This document shows positions 10,452 through 21,514 of a stretch of DNA of 64,000 nt, piece by piece (the first letter of the stretch is position 1; each line of letters starts with the position of its first letter). The notes under the pieces were generated by a model, which was given only the letters and a program-made list of their open reading frames with translations, was not told the DNA's origin and did not search any database. The DNA is taken from the NCBI RefSeq assembly GCF_010723305.1, contig NZ_BLKW01000002.1, forward strand, positions 1,612,001-1,676,000. The letters run 5' to 3'. This DNA is from Mycobacterium botniense. Its GTDB lineage: Bacteria; Actinomycetota; Actinomycetes; Mycobacteriales; Mycobacteriaceae. The position numbers and the translations under genes were made by a program.

Positions 10452-11509
10452 CCGCGCCGGCCGAACTAACCATCGGACGCGCAGTTGATTGGCGCTTCGC
10501 CGCAACCGTCGGGGAACGGCTGGCCCGCCCAGGTCCGCCGGCCACTGAATACACCCGGCGCAAAGTCATCGACGACCTCACCAGCGCCGCCAAAGCGGCG
10601 GAGCCGCTGGTGCGCGAGGTGACTGGGCTGGATACCGGCGGTGACGCGCCGGAGGCACGTGTGGTTGACCGGCCGGAGTGGATCCGCTCTGCGGCCGAGT
10701 CGATGCGGGTGATGACCGGGGGGACCGAAAAGCCACGAGGATTTCTCACGGGCCGGGTGGCTGGTGCGCAGACCGGTGCGGTGTTGGCGTTCGTGGCGTC
10801 GGGCATCCTTGGCCAATATGACCCTTTCGGCGCCGGAGAACGAGGCTGCCTCCTACTGGTGTATCCCAATGTCATCGCCGTCGAACGTCAATTGCGGGTC
10901 GAGCCCTCTGACTTCCGGTTGTGGGTATGCCTTCATGAGGTGACCCACCGCGTGCAGTTCACCGCCAGTCCGTGGTTGTCCGGCTACATGTCGCAGGCGC
11001 TCGGTGTGCTGACCCACGACAGCGGCGAAGACATCATGCGGGTAGTCAGGCGGTTCGCCGATTTCGTCCGTGGCCGTGGCGAGTTCGGAAACTCACGAGA
11101 CGACCCGAGCGCCAGCAGCTCCGGGATATTGGGTTTGCTGCGTGCTGTGCAATCCGAATCGCAGCGCGAAGCATTGGATCACCTGTTGGCGCTGGGCACG
11201 TTGCTGGAGGGTCATGCCGATTACGTGATGGACGCCGTGGGGCCGATGGTGGTGCCGTCGGTAGCGACCATCCGTCGCCGCTTCGACGACCGGCGTCACC
11301 GCAAGCAACCACCGCTGCAGCGGCTGCTGCGCGTCGTACTCGGTATTGACGCGAAGATCAGCCAGTACACCCGCGGCAAGGCATTCGTCGATTACGTGGT
11401 CAGCCGCGTCGGGATGGAGCGGTTCAACACCGTCTGGTCAGGCCCGGCGGCATTGCCGCTGCCCGCTGAGATCGCAGACCCGCAACGATGGATCGATCGG
11501 GTGCTGTAG
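10448..11509 (+). CDS. Zinicin-like metallopeptidase family protein (DUF2342, Rv3626c homologue)
   Basis: A 353-residue protein with the motif LHEVTHRVQF (about residues 163-172). It contains an HExxH zinc site, and a second possible ligand region HADYVMDAVGP lies further on. This is the DUF2342/zinicin family, widespread in actinobacteria and of unknown substrate; some members are annotated as coenzyme F420 biosynthesis-associated. There is no signal peptide, so it is likely cytoplasmic. The ATG overlaps the dacB stop by four bases, and the 3' end overlaps tilS by 22 bases. The dacB-Rv3626c-tilS-hpt order is conserved in mycobacteria. Confidence 0.8.
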   Translation: MTAPAELTIGRAVDWRFAATVGERLARPGPPATEYTRRKVIDDLTSAAKAAEPLVREVTGLDTGGDAPEARVVDRPEWIRSAAESMRVMTGGTEKPRGFLTGRVAGAQTGAVLAFVASGILGQYDPFGAGERGCLLLVYPNVIAVERQLRVEPSDFRLWVCLHEVTHRVQFTASPWLSGYMSQALGVLTHDSGEDIMRVVRRFADFVRGRGEFGNSRDDPSASSSGILGLLRAVQSESQREALDHLLALGTLLEGHADYVMDAVGPMVVPSVATIRRRFDDRRHRKQPPLQRLLRVVLGIDAKISQYTRGKAFVDYVVSRVGMERFNTVWSGPAALPLPAEIADPQRWIDRVL

Positions 11510-12450
11510 CGCAGCTGCACGCGGCTGTCGACTCGTTCGCAAACGCGTATCTCGCCACCGCCGCGCGGTGGTGCGTCGCCCTGTCCGCGGGTCCGGACTC
11601 GTTGGCGCTCACGGCAGTTGCCGCGCCGCTGCGGCCCACCACCGCGCTCATCGTCGACCACGGGCTGCAAGCCGGCTCGGCCGAAGTCGCCGAAACCGCT
11701 CGGTTACAGGCTGTCGCGTTGGGATGTGTTGAGGCCCAGGTGCTTTGCGTTCAAGTTGGTGGGCGGGGTGGTGTGGAGGCGGCGGCGCGCGCAGCGCGCT
11801 ATGCCGCGCTGGATGCGGCCCGCAACGACGCCCCGGTGCTGTTGGCCCACACACTCGACGACCAAGCCGAAACGGTGTTGCTGGGTCTGGGCCGCGGTTC
11901 GGGCGCCCGCTCGATCGCCGGTATGCGCCCGTATGATCCGCCGTGGTGCCGCCCGTTGCTGGGTGTGCGACGCAGCGTGACCCATGCCGCGTGCGAAGAA
12001 TTGGGGTTGGTGCCATGGCGGGACCCGCACAACAGTGACCGCCGCTTCACCCGGGCCCGGCTGCGCCAGGAGGTCCTGCCGCTGCTGGAGGACGTGCTCG
12101 GCGGCGGGGTCGCCGAGGCGCTCGCGCGCACTGCGACGGCATTGCGCGAAGACACCGAACTGCTTGACACGCTCGCCGCCCAACAGCTGGAAGCGGCGAT
12201 GACTGCCGAGGGGCTCAACGTCCGCGCGCTGGTGGAACTGCCCGCTCCGGTTCGCCGGCGGGTCATCCGAAGCTGGCTATTGGCCCGCGGCGCTACCGGG
12301 TTGACCGACAAGCAGATCCGGGGTGTGGACGCGCTGGTGACCGCCTGGCGCGGTCAAGGCGGGATAGCTGTCGGATCCCCGTTGCGGGGCCAGCGGCTGG
12401 TCGTGGGACGCCGTGACGGCGTGCTGAGTCTGCGCGCCGAGCCGGTTTGA
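11488..12450 (+). CDS. tilS: tRNA(Ile)-lysidine synthetase (TilS/MesJ)
   Basis: A 320-residue N-type ATP pyrophosphatase that modifies the wobble cytidine of tRNA-Ile(CAU) to lysidine, so that it reads AUA. The PP-loop is at residues 33-38 and reads SAGPDS instead of the usual SGGxDS, an unusual Gly-to-Ala change. The rest is standard: the LIVDHGLQ strand, LLAHTLDDQAETVLLGLGRGSG, the WCRPLLGVRR region, DPHNSDRRFTRARLR, and a short C-terminal domain as in other actinobacterial TilS. The start ATG lies inside the preceding gene. The protein remains full length, so the motif change may be tolerated. Confidence 0.87.
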   Translation: MDRSGAVAQLHAAVDSFANAYLATAARWCVALSAGPDSLALTAVAAPLRPTTALIVDHGLQAGSAEVAETARLQAVALGCVEAQVLCVQVGGRGGVEAAARAARYAALDAARNDAPVLLAHTLDDQAETVLLGLGRGSGARSIAGMRPYDPPWCRPLLGVRRSVTHAACEELGLVPWRDPHNSDRRFTRARLRQEVLPLLEDVLGGGVAEALARTATALREDTELLDTLAAQQLEAAMTAEGLNVRALVELPAPVRRRVIRSWLLARGATGLTDKQIRGVDALVTAWRGQGGIAVGSPLRGQRLVVGRRDGVLSLRAEPV

Positions 12451-12505
12451 CCATTAACCGATGCCCTGCTTGGTCGTGGGACCGTTGGCATGGCACGCTG
12501 TGGTC

Positions 12506-13087
12506 GTGGCAGCACACTCGGGCGAGCTGTATCCCGGCGACATCAAATCGGTGCTGCTGACCGAGGAGCAGATCCAGGCGCGGGTCGGTGAACTTGGTGC
12601 GCACATCGGTATGGATTACCGCGGGATATCCGCGGCGGGCGGCCAGGATTTGCTGCTGATCACCGTGCTCAAGGGCGCGGTGATGTTCTGCACCGATCTC
12701 GCCCGCGCTATTCCGTTGCCCACCCAGTTTGAGTTCATGGCCGTCGCCTCCTACGGATCCTCGACGTCCTCGTCGGGCGTGGTGCGCATCCTCAAGGACC
12801 TCGACCGCGACATCAACGACCGCGATGCGCTGATCGTCGAAGACGTCGTCGACTCCGGGCTGACGCTGTCTTGGCTGTTGCGCAATCTGGCCACCCGGCG
12901 TCCGCGCTCGCTGCGAGTGTGCACGCTGCTGCGAAAGCCCGATGCGCTGCGCGCGAATGTCGACATTGCCTATGTGGGCTTTGACATTCCCAATGAGTTC
13001 GTCGTCGGTTACGGCCTGGACTACGATGAGCGCTACCGCGACCTTCCGTATATCGGCACCCTGGATCCACGCGTCTACCAGGACTAG
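12506..13087 (+). CDS. hpt: Hypoxanthine-guanine phosphoribosyltransferase
   Basis: A 193-residue purine-salvage enzyme making IMP/GMP from hypoxanthine/guanine and PRPP. The PRPP-binding motif is [15 protein letters not shown] ([14 protein letters not shown], about residues 108-121). The flexible loop region YGSSTSSSG and the base-binding [18 protein letters not shown] are intact. The start is uncertain. The GTG at 12506 is chosen because a weak -10 (CACGCT) ends six bases upstream, fitting a leaderless message, and the N-terminus then resembles homologues. An ATG at 12461 would add 15 residues. It is the last gene of the dacB-tilS group. Confidence 0.88.
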   Translation: MAAHSGELYPGDIKSVLLTEEQIQARVGELGAHIGMDYRGISAAGGQDLLLITVLKGAVMFCTDLARAIPLPTQFEFMAVASYGSSTSSSGVVRILKDLDRDINDRDALIVEDVVDSGLTLSWLLRNLATRRPRSLRVCTLLRKPDALRANVDIAYVGFDIPNEFVVGYGLDYDERYRDLPYIGTLDPRVYQD

Positions 13088-13269
13088 GCGGGCCGCTCCG
13101 GCTCCCAGACCACGGTCGCCGGAGGAGTTTTCTGATCCGTTAGGGTTGCGCTGCAATACGTTTCCGAACCCGTGCGGAAGCCAGCGGGACCGGGAGCCTG
13201 GGGTGGTGCCCGCGCGCGCCGCGGTAGTGGCCAGGTGAGCTCGGGCGAGCCGGTCGAATCCCGCAATGG

Positions 13270-13285
13270 ATCGATATTCGTCGAT
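13270..13285 (+). promoter_or_regulatory. Putative ArsR-type operator
   Basis: ATCGA-TATTCG-TCGAT is a 5-base inverted repeat with a 6-base AT-rich centre, typical of ArsR/SmtB operators. It lies 22-37 bases before the regulator start codon, over the expected -35. A -10-like CAGAAT (13294-13299) follows, ending seven bases before the ATG. Confidence 0.55.
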
Positions 13286-13306
13286 GCATATGGCAGAATC
13301 GGGGTT

Positions 13307-13678
13307 ATGGAGGGCGGTCCGGCCACACTCAATCCGCTTGCCGCTGATCTTTCGGTGTGCTGCGGCACAATCACCGGTGGTGTCCTCGACAGCGCCGCCG
13401 CCGAGCGACTGGCCGGGATGCTCAAAGCGCTCGCGGAGCCGGCACGACTGCGGCTGTTGTCGTTGATTGCCGCGCATGCCAATGCTGAGGCCTGCGTCTG
13501 TGATCTGACCGCTCCCGTGGGGCTGTCCCAACCCACTGTGTCACACCACCTCAAGACCCTCGTCGACGCTGGCTTGATCGAACGTGAGCAGCGCGGCAAA
13601 TGGGCCTACTACCGTCTTGTACCGGGAGCGTTGGACGCGTTGGCCGGCATCTTGACCAGCACCGCTCGCCGCCGCTGA
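13307..13678 (+). CDS. ArsR/SmtB family metalloregulator
   Basis: A 123-residue winged-helix repressor. The DNA-recognition helix reads VGLSQPTVSHHLKTL, and the wing is QRGKWAYYRL. Just before the recognition helix is ACVCDLT, the Cys-x-Cys arrangement used by arsenite/antimonite-sensing ArsR proteins. A further Cys pair (SVCCGT) near residue 17 could supply extra metal ligands. It resembles the mycobacterial Rv2642-type regulator. The ATG at 13307 (MEGGPATLN) is used; longer frames lead into arginine/glycine-rich non-coding-like sequence. No arsenic resistance gene is adjacent, and the downstream gene is convergent, so the target may be the regulator itself or distant genes. Confidence 0.8.
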   Translation: MEGGPATLNPLAADLSVCCGTITGGVLDSAAAERLAGMLKALAEPARLRLLSLIAAHANAEACVCDLTAPVGLSQPTVSHHLKTLVDAGLIEREQRGKWAYYRLVPGALDALAGILTSTARRR

Positions 13679-13829
13679 GATCGCTTCACACACCGGGCGG
13701 GTCAGCAATGCGTGTGGTAAGAAGGCCTGAGACGCGCCAGGGGTGCCCGCTGTTAAGCAATGCGCTACATGTCGGTGGGCTGTTTCAGCGCACCACCGCT
13801 CGGGCGGGAGCACACCTGCGGCACCGAGC

Positions 13830-14852
13830 TTAGGGTGTGACCAAAATCTTGCAGTGCTGTTCGGGATCGGCCAGCGCGTCGAAGGCGGCGCCAATCTCGT
13901 CGAGGCCCACCTCGGCGGTGATGAGCGGGCCGACGTCGATGTCGCCTTCTGCGATCGCGCGCAGCGATTGAGCGAACTCGTCCGGAGAGTAGGCGAGTAC
14001 GAACTGAACGGTGATTTCTTTGGCGATCGCGAAAAACGGGTGCACGGTATCGGGTTCCATGCACACCCCGACCACGACCAGACGCGTGCCCGGCCGGGCG
14101 CGGCGCAGCACGTCGTCGATGATGCCTGGTGTGCCCACCGCCTCGAACACCACGGCTGGGGTAACGGTGTCGAACGGTGAAGTGCGCGCGGGATCGACTG
14201 CTTGATGCGCACCCATTATGATCGCGAGATCACGGCGCTTCTGTGAAAAATCCGCTGCTACAATGGTTTCTACATTCCGTGTTTGCAGCGCTGCAATGAT
14301 GGCCATACCGATTGGTCCACAGCCCAGTACCAGTGCCGCTTCACCCGGGCCGATACCCGACTTGTTGACCGCGTGCAGCCCCACCGCCATCGGTTCGGTC
14401 AAAGCCGCGTACCGCGGGTCCAATCCATCCGGAATCGGCAGTAGCAGCGGCGCGGAGAGCAGCATCCGTTCCGCGTAGCCGCCAACAGTGCTGTTGGAAT
14501 AGACGATCGGTTCCACGCCTTTGTCCGACAGCAGTACCGGGATCGACGTCACGAGCGTGCCGGGCGGATGGGTCTGCGTGCCAGGCCCTGCATAAAGCAC
14601 CTCGGCGCTGAACTCGTGACCCATGAACACATCCCGGTTTAGGTCGACACCCGTTCCGCCGGCGCCCATGCCGCCGAGCCCGCCCTCGGCGCTCAGCGCC
14701 AGCACTTCGCCTCCATGCTTGACGAAATGCAAGTCCGAGCCGCAGATTCCACAGGACCGCACTGCCACCAGCACCTGGCCCGGCCCGGGCACCGGCTCGG
14801 GCACATCGTCGCGATACACCATCTGCCCGGCACGCAACACCGCGGCGCGCAT
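13830..14852 (-). CDS. Zinc-dependent alcohol dehydrogenase, MDR superfamily
   Basis: A 340-residue medium-chain dehydrogenase. The catalytic zinc site is visible as CGICGSDLH (Cys near residue 34) and GHEF (His near residue 78). The NAD(P)-binding motif is LVLGCGPIGMAI. The four-cysteine structural zinc lobe of classical ADHs is missing; a glycine-rich insert (GGLGGMGAGGTG) occupies that part. The substrate is unknown. The gene is the last of a three-gene run with the luciferase-like monooxygenase (one-base TGATG overlap) and ephA, which suggests a shared oxidative/hydrolytic pathway for a lipid or xenobiotic. Confidence 0.82.
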   Translation of the reverse strand: MRAAVLRAGQMVYRDDVPEPVPGPGQVLVAVRSCGICGSDLHFVKHGGEVLALSAEGGLGGMGAGGTGVDLNRDVFMGHEFSAEVLYAGPGTQTHPPGTLVTSIPVLLSDKGVEPIVYSNSTVGGYAERMLLSAPLLLPIPDGLDPRYAALTEPMAVGLHAVNKSGIGPGEAALVLGCGPIGMAIIAALQTRNVETIVAADFSQKRRDLAIIMGAHQAVDPARTSPFDTVTPAVVFEAVGTPGIIDDVLRRARPGTRLVVVGVCMEPDTVHPFFAIAKEITVQFVLAYSPDEFAQSLRAIAEGDIDVGPLITAEVGLDEIGAAFDALADPEQHCKILVTP

Positions 14853-16045
14853 CAGCGCTGCTCGCTTTCCAGCTTCAGTTCGTCGGTGTGTTCACTGATG
14901 GCTTTCACCACCGCCTCACCGGCGCGACCCAGCAGTTGCTCGCGCATGCCCGCGGCCCATTCATGTGATGCTCGTGGCGCCTCCAGCTGTCCTTTGAAAT
15001 GCGGTATCACCTTGCGGGCGAACAGCTCATAGCAGTGGTACGTGGCTGCCGGCGGTGCCCAGTCATGGCCGAGCATCAAGAACGTGCCGAACCCGCCTGA
15101 CCGGTCGAGCAGATCCTGGATGTAGCCGATCGCGTCGTCGGGTGTACCGATGCAGCAATTGCCTTTGGCGGCATACTCTTCGACAAACTCTCGGGGCGAC
15201 TGGGTGCCCTCAACGAGGTTGGCCAGCGGTACGAACCCGGCGGCACCGAAGTACTTGGCGAAGTCTTGCAGCCCGTAGGCGCAGTCATCGATGGCCTGCT
15301 CGCGGCTGTCGGCTAGATGGATGATCCCGAGCACGCGCCAACCGGCACGGTCGGGTTCGTCGTGGCCGGCCTTGGCGGCTTGCTCACAGACCACATCCCA
15401 GGCATTTTCCAGCGCCGCGTAGCCGCCGGGCACCGACATCGACAGCGACAACAGCGATGTGCCAAGTCGACCGGCCAGCCGTGGTCCTGACGGAGAAATC
15501 ATTGCGGCCGTGGCTATTTCAGGATACGGCCAGGTGTAGGGCCGAATGTGCAACTGCGCGTCGCGCAGGGTGAACCAGTCGGAGTGGCGGTTGATCCGCT
15601 CGCCGGGCGCGGCGCGGAACAGCGCAAGGATTGCCTCCAGGGACTCTTGCATCATCCGGCGTTGCTCAACCGGGTCGATGCCCATCATGTAGGCATCCGA
15701 CGGCAACGCGCCGGGACCGGTGCCGAACATCACCCGCCCGCGGGTCAGGTGATCCAGCAGTACCCAGCGGTCGGCGACCATCAGCGGGTGGTGATAGGGC
15801 AGCGAGACCACCCCGGTGCCCAGCCGGATGTGCTTGGTCCGCTCCGCCGCGGCCGCGATGAACACCTCCGGACAGGCGATCAGCTCGTAGCCGCCGGAGT
15901 GGTGTTCGCCGAACCATGCTTCGTCGAAGCCTAACCGGTCCAGCGCGACAACCCGCTCCAAGTCGTATTCCAGTGCCACTGTGGGAGATTGGCCGGTGGG
16001 ATGAAACGGTGTGATGAACACGCCGAAACGCAGTGGTCCATTCAT
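14852..16045 (-). CDS. Luciferase-like flavin-dependent monooxygenase (Rv3618 homologue)
   Basis: A 397-residue LLM-class TIM-barrel protein. It shows the family's N-terminal FGVFITPFHP strand, the WFGEHHSGGY segment, the RLGTGVVSLPYHHPL region and RVMFGTGPGALPSDAYMMG. These contact reduced FMN in bacterial luciferase-type enzymes. Length and context match M. tuberculosis Rv3618, next to ephA. The natural substrate is unknown. The start ATG overlaps the ephA stop (ATGA), and the 3' end overlaps the ADH gene, so all three are one operon transcribed leftwards. Confidence 0.87.
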   Translation of the reverse strand: MNGPLRFGVFITPFHPTGQSPTVALEYDLERVVALDRLGFDEAWFGEHHSGGYELIACPEVFIAAAAERTKHIRLGTGVVSLPYHHPLMVADRWVLLDHLTRGRVMFGTGPGALPSDAYMMGIDPVEQRRMMQESLEAILALFRAAPGERINRHSDWFTLRDAQLHIRPYTWPYPEIATAAMISPSGPRLAGRLGTSLLSLSMSVPGGYAALENAWDVVCEQAAKAGHDEPDRAGWRVLGIIHLADSREQAIDDCAYGLQDFAKYFGAAGFVPLANLVEGTQSPREFVEEYAAKGNCCIGTPDDAIGYIQDLLDRSGGFGTFLMLGHDWAPPAATYHCYELFARKVIPHFKGQLEAPRASHEWAAGMREQLLGRAGEAVVKAISEHTDELKLESEQR

Positions 16046-17010
16046 CGCAACTCCAATCCGTGGAGGAAATCCAGCAGGGCCGCGTTGACGTCGTCGGGCC
16101 TTTCTTGCTGCAGCCAGTGTCCGGCGCCCTCGATCATTACCTCGCGGTACGGGCCGGTGAGCACCTCACGCGCCCGGTCGCGACGCGTGAAAACCAGCAC
16201 GGGGTCGGCTGTTCCCGCGACGAACAAAGCGGGCACCGCGGTGGTGGCACCGGCGAGGTGGGCGGTGGTCTCCCAGTTGCGGTCGAAATTGCGGTACCAG
16301 TTCAATCCGCCGGTGAACCCGGTGCGGGCGAACTCGGCAACGTAATAGTCAAGCTCGGCCTGGCTGATCCAGTCGGGCAGGGCGGCGGGTTCGGGGAGCC
16401 GGTCAAGAAAGCCCGCCGGGCCGGGGTCCAGCATCCGGGCCGCCGCGCCCTCGTCACCGGGTGGGCGCAGGCCGCCGATCATGCGCCGCATCGTGCGGGC
16501 CGGGTCACTGTCGAGCTCGGCGTCGGCAACACCGGGCTGCTGGAAATAGAGAACGTAGAAGAAGTTCTCGCCGAACGTCCGGCGGAAGGCCTGCGTCGGC
16601 GGCACGTGTGCACGTGGCAACGGCGGCACGCTCAACCCCGCCACCGCCGCGACCCGGTCGGGGTGCAGCAGCGGCGCGTTCCACGCCACGACGGCGCCCC
16701 AGTCATGGCCGACCCAGACCGCACGCCCAGCGCCGATATCATCGAGCAGGCCGACAATATCGGCGGTCAGTGCATGGATGTCGTATGCTTCGATGGCCTC
16801 CGGACGCGATGATCCGCCGTAGCCGCGCTGGTCGGGGGCCAGCACATGGTAGCCCGAGTCGGCGAGTGCGGGTATCTGATGTCTCCAGGAATAGGCCAGT
16901 TCCGGGAAGCCATGGGCCAGTACCACCACCGGAGCTCCCCGCTCGCCGGCCTCGAACACCCGCAGCCGCACACCGTTGGTGTCAACTAACCGCTGGGTCG
17001 ATGCGTGCAC
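16042..17010 (-). CDS. ephA: Epoxide hydrolase EphA, alpha/beta hydrolase
   Basis: A 322-residue alpha/beta-hydrolase of the epoxide hydrolase branch, which opens epoxides to diols. The oxyanion motif HGFPELAYSW and the nucleophile motif GHDWGA (D103) are present, along with a catalytic His in GAGHWLQQERP near the C-terminus. The GTG at 17010 gives exactly the length of M. tuberculosis EphA (Rv3617); upstream in-frame sequence is arginine/proline rich and not convincing. It heads an operon with the luciferase-like monooxygenase and ADH genes. In M. tuberculosis the espACD genes lie between ephA and ftsH; here only 263 bases separate them. Confidence 0.9.
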   Translation of the reverse strand: MHASTQRLVDTNGVRLRVFEAGERGAPVVVLAHGFPELAYSWRHQIPALADSGYHVLAPDQRGYGGSSRPEAIEAYDIHALTADIVGLLDDIGAGRAVWVGHDWGAVVAWNAPLLHPDRVAAVAGLSVPPLPRAHVPPTQAFRRTFGENFFYVLYFQQPGVADAELDSDPARTMRRMIGGLRPPGDEGAAARMLDPGPAGFLDRLPEPAALPDWISQAELDYYVAEFARTGFTGGLNWYRNFDRNWETTAHLAGATTAVPALFVAGTADPVLVFTRRDRAREVLTGPYREVMIEGAGHWLQQERPDDVNAALLDFLHGLELR

Positions 17011-17097
17011 CGTCTCACCAAAGCACAGCGGCGGCGGGCAGAGAAGGGGTTCATCCCGCGTATTCTCGCGTGTTCTCGGGTGCCCGATCGCCCTGTG

Positions 17098-17159
17098 CGC
17101 GAGCGTGCGCGGTTGGACACTGCCAGCGGCGTGTCGCCGCACAGACACGCACCCTCGCG
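17098..17159. repeat. Intergenic inverted repeat, copy 2 (CGCGAGCGTGCG arms)
   Basis: The left arm CGCGAGCGTGCG (17098-17109) is identical to that of the copy at 1841. The right arm CGCACCCTCGCG (17148-17159) has one mismatch. The inner part differs but again contains an inverted pair (GACAC/GTGTC). It lies in the 263-base divergent region between ephA and ftsH; no gene is seen there. Confidence 0.65.
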
Positions 17160-17273
17160 GCTGGGGTGCCCCGGGCACGGCTGGGAACCGCCGTTCGTTG
17201 ACCAAGCGGTAGCCTGAACTATTCCAGCAGCATGCAATCGGGGAAGGATATGGCCGGGCACGGCCGATAATGG

Positions 17274-19670
<2,397 letters not shown>

Positions 19671-19684
19671 CGAACGGAGGCGTC

Positions 19685-20293
19685 ATGGCGCAGCCGAATT
19701 CCCGTCCAGTCAAACTGCGTACACCGGTGTTCAATCAGGCGCGGTGTGAGGCGGCGATCCGCGAGTTGCTGTTGGCGATCGGTGAGGACCCAGACCGGCA
19801 CGGCCTGGAAGACACCCCGGCTCGGGTCGCGCGCACATTCCGTGAGATGTTCGCCGGGCTCTACACCGATCCAGACACCGTGCTAGAAACCACATTCGAC
19901 GAACAGCACGACGAGTTGGTGCTGGTCAAGGAGATCCCGCTGTACTCCACGTGTGAGCACCACCTGGTGTCGTTTCACGGTGTGGCCCACGTGGGCTACA
20001 TTCCCGGCCATGACGGTCGGGTGACTGGGCTCTCGAAGATCGCGCGGCTGGTCGACCTGTACGCCAAGCGGCCACAGGTCCAGGAAAGGCTCACCGCGCA
20101 GATCGCCGACGCCCTCATGCGCAAACTTGATCCACGGGGGGTGATCGTCGTGATCGAGGCCGAACACCTGTGCATGTCAATGCGCGGTGTGCGAAAACCT
20201 GGGGCGGTGACCACGACATCAGCGGTGCGAGGTCTTTTCAAGACCAACCCGTCGTCTCGAGCCGAAGCGCTCGAACTTATTTTGCGCAAGTGA
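19685..20293 (+). CDS. folE: GTP cyclohydrolase I
   Basis: A 202-residue enzyme that converts GTP to 7,8-dihydroneopterin triphosphate, the first step of folate synthesis. The zinc/active-site motif [12 protein letters not shown] and the later [16 protein letters not shown] carry the Cys/His ligands. [20 protein letters not shown] is the standard family block. The ATG at 19685 is chosen because GGAGG stands about five bases upstream and the length equals M. tuberculosis FolE; an in-frame TTG at 19667 overlaps the ftsH stop. The gene ends in a GTGA overlap with folP. Confidence 0.96.
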   Translation: MAQPNSRPVKLRTPVFNQARCEAAIRELLLAIGEDPDRHGLEDTPARVARTFREMFAGLYTDPDTVLETTFDEQHDELVLVKEIPLYSTCEHHLVSFHGVAHVGYIPGHDGRVTGLSKIARLVDLYAKRPQVQERLTAQIADALMRKLDPRGVIVVIEAEHLCMSMRGVRKPGAVTTTSAVRGLFKTNPSSRAEALELILRK

Positions 20294-21120
20294 GCCCGAC
20301 ACGCGTTATCGGGGTGGTCAACGTCACCGACGACTCGTTCTCGGATGGCGGGCGGTATCTGGACGCTGACCGCGCTGTCGAACACGGCCTGGCATTGACC
20401 GCGGAAGGCGCAGCCATCATCGACGTCGGGGGTGCCTCAACCCGGCCCGGCGCCATCAGGGTGGACCCGCAAGTCGAAACAGCGCGGGTGATTCCGGTTG
20501 TCAAACAACTTGCAGCGCAAGGCGTTACCGTCAGTATTGACACCATGCACTCGAGTGTGGCGCGTGCGGCGCTGGAGAACGGCGCGCACATCGTCAACGA
20601 CGTGTCGGGGGGACGTGCCGATCCGGGGATGGCACCGCTGCTGGCCGAGGCGGGTGTGCCGTGGGTGTTGATGCACTGGCGACCCCTCTCCGCCGACCAG
20701 CCACATCAGGTACCGCACTATCGCGATGTGGTGGCCGAGGTGCGCGCTGAGTTGCTTGCCAGTGTCGACGACGCGGTTACCGCAGGTGTCGATCCAGCAA
20801 AGCTGGTGATTGATCCAGGTCTGGGATTCGCCAAGACAGCACAGCATAACTGGGCGCTGCTGCACGCATTGCCCCGGTTGGTCTCAACCGGTGTACCGGT
20901 GCTCGTCGGCGCATCGCGAAAACGGTTCCTCGGTACGCTGCTGGCCGGGCCGCGAGGTGACGTACGGCCGCCCGATGAACGTGAGACCGCGACGGCGGTG
21001 ATCTCCGCGTTAGCTGCCCTGCATGGGGTTTGGGGTGTGCGGGTGCACAACGTGCGGGCCTCGGTTGACGCGCTGAAGGTGGTCGACGCCTGGACACAAG
21101 CGGGAACAGGTGATGGCTGA
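20290..21120 (+). CDS. folP1: Dihydropteroate synthase
   Basis: A 276-residue TIM-barrel enzyme that joins p-aminobenzoate to dihydropterin pyrophosphate and is the sulfonamide target. Pterin-binding signature 1 ([12 protein letters not shown]) is at the N-terminus and signature 2 ([11 protein letters not shown]) near residue 50. The catalytic block [13 protein letters not shown] and the GASRKRFLG strand are complete. The GTG at 20290 overlaps the folE stop (GTGA); longer frames would read through folE. In homologues signature 2 usually reads GGESTRPG or GGESSRPG; here it is GGASTRPG, a small deviation. Confidence 0.94.
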   Translation: MSPTRVIGVVNVTDDSFSDGGRYLDADRAVEHGLALTAEGAAIIDVGGASTRPGAIRVDPQVETARVIPVVKQLAAQGVTVSIDTMHSSVARAALENGAHIVNDVSGGRADPGMAPLLAEAGVPWVLMHWRPLSADQPHQVPHYRDVVAEVRAELLASVDDAVTAGVDPAKLVIDPGLGFAKTAQHNWALLHALPRLVSTGVPVLVGASRKRFLGTLLAGPRGDVRPPDERETATAVISALAALHGVWGVRVHNVRASVDALKVVDAWTQAGTGDG

Positions 21121-21514
21121 CCGGATCGAGTTGCGGGGCTTGGCGGTTCGTGGTTATCACGGAGCTTACGACCACGAGCGTGCCAGCGGGCAGGATTTCG
21201 TCGTGGACATCACCGTGTGGATGGACTTGGCCGGCGCCGCCGCGAGTGACAAGCTGTGTGACACGTATGACTATGGCGTGCTGGCCCAGCGGGCGGCCGA
21301 TATTGTCGCCGGGCCGGCGCGCAACCTCATCGAAACTGTCGCCGCTGAGATCGCGGACGACGTGATGAACGATGAGCGGGTGGATGCGGTCGAAGTGGTG
21401 GTTCACAAACCACAGGCCCCGATCCGGCAGACCTTCTCCGATGTGGCGGTGGTGGTTCGGCGGTCACGCCGCGGTGGCCGCGGATCGGTGATCCCCGCGG
21501 GGGGAACACCATGA
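21113..21514 (+). CDS. folB: Dihydroneopterin aldolase
   Basis: A 133-residue folate enzyme that cleaves dihydroneopterin to the hydroxymethyl-pterin and glycolaldehyde. Conserved features are the N-terminal [20 protein letters not shown] with its catalytic Glu and Tyr, and TYDYGVLAQ and VHKPQAPI at the C-terminal side. The ATG at 21113 (MADRIEL) overlaps the folP1 stop by eight bases and matches the known length. The 3' end overlaps folK (ATGA). Confidence 0.94.
   Translation: MADRIELRGLAVRGYHGAYDHERASGQDFVVDITVWMDLAGAAASDKLCDTYDYGVLAQRAADIVAGPARNLIETVAAEIADDVMNDERVDAVEVVVHKPQAPIRQTFSDVAVVVRRSRRGGRGSVIPAGGTP

Noticed and set aside
12293..13531. Long minus-strand frame across tilS/hpt/arsR (about 412 codons)
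   Set aside because: Covers three well-supported plus-strand genes and their promoters; composition is typical of an antisense frame.
20170..20289. N-terminal extension of folP1 by 40 codons
   Set aside because: It lies within folE, and the GTGA overlap at 20290 gives the canonical start.
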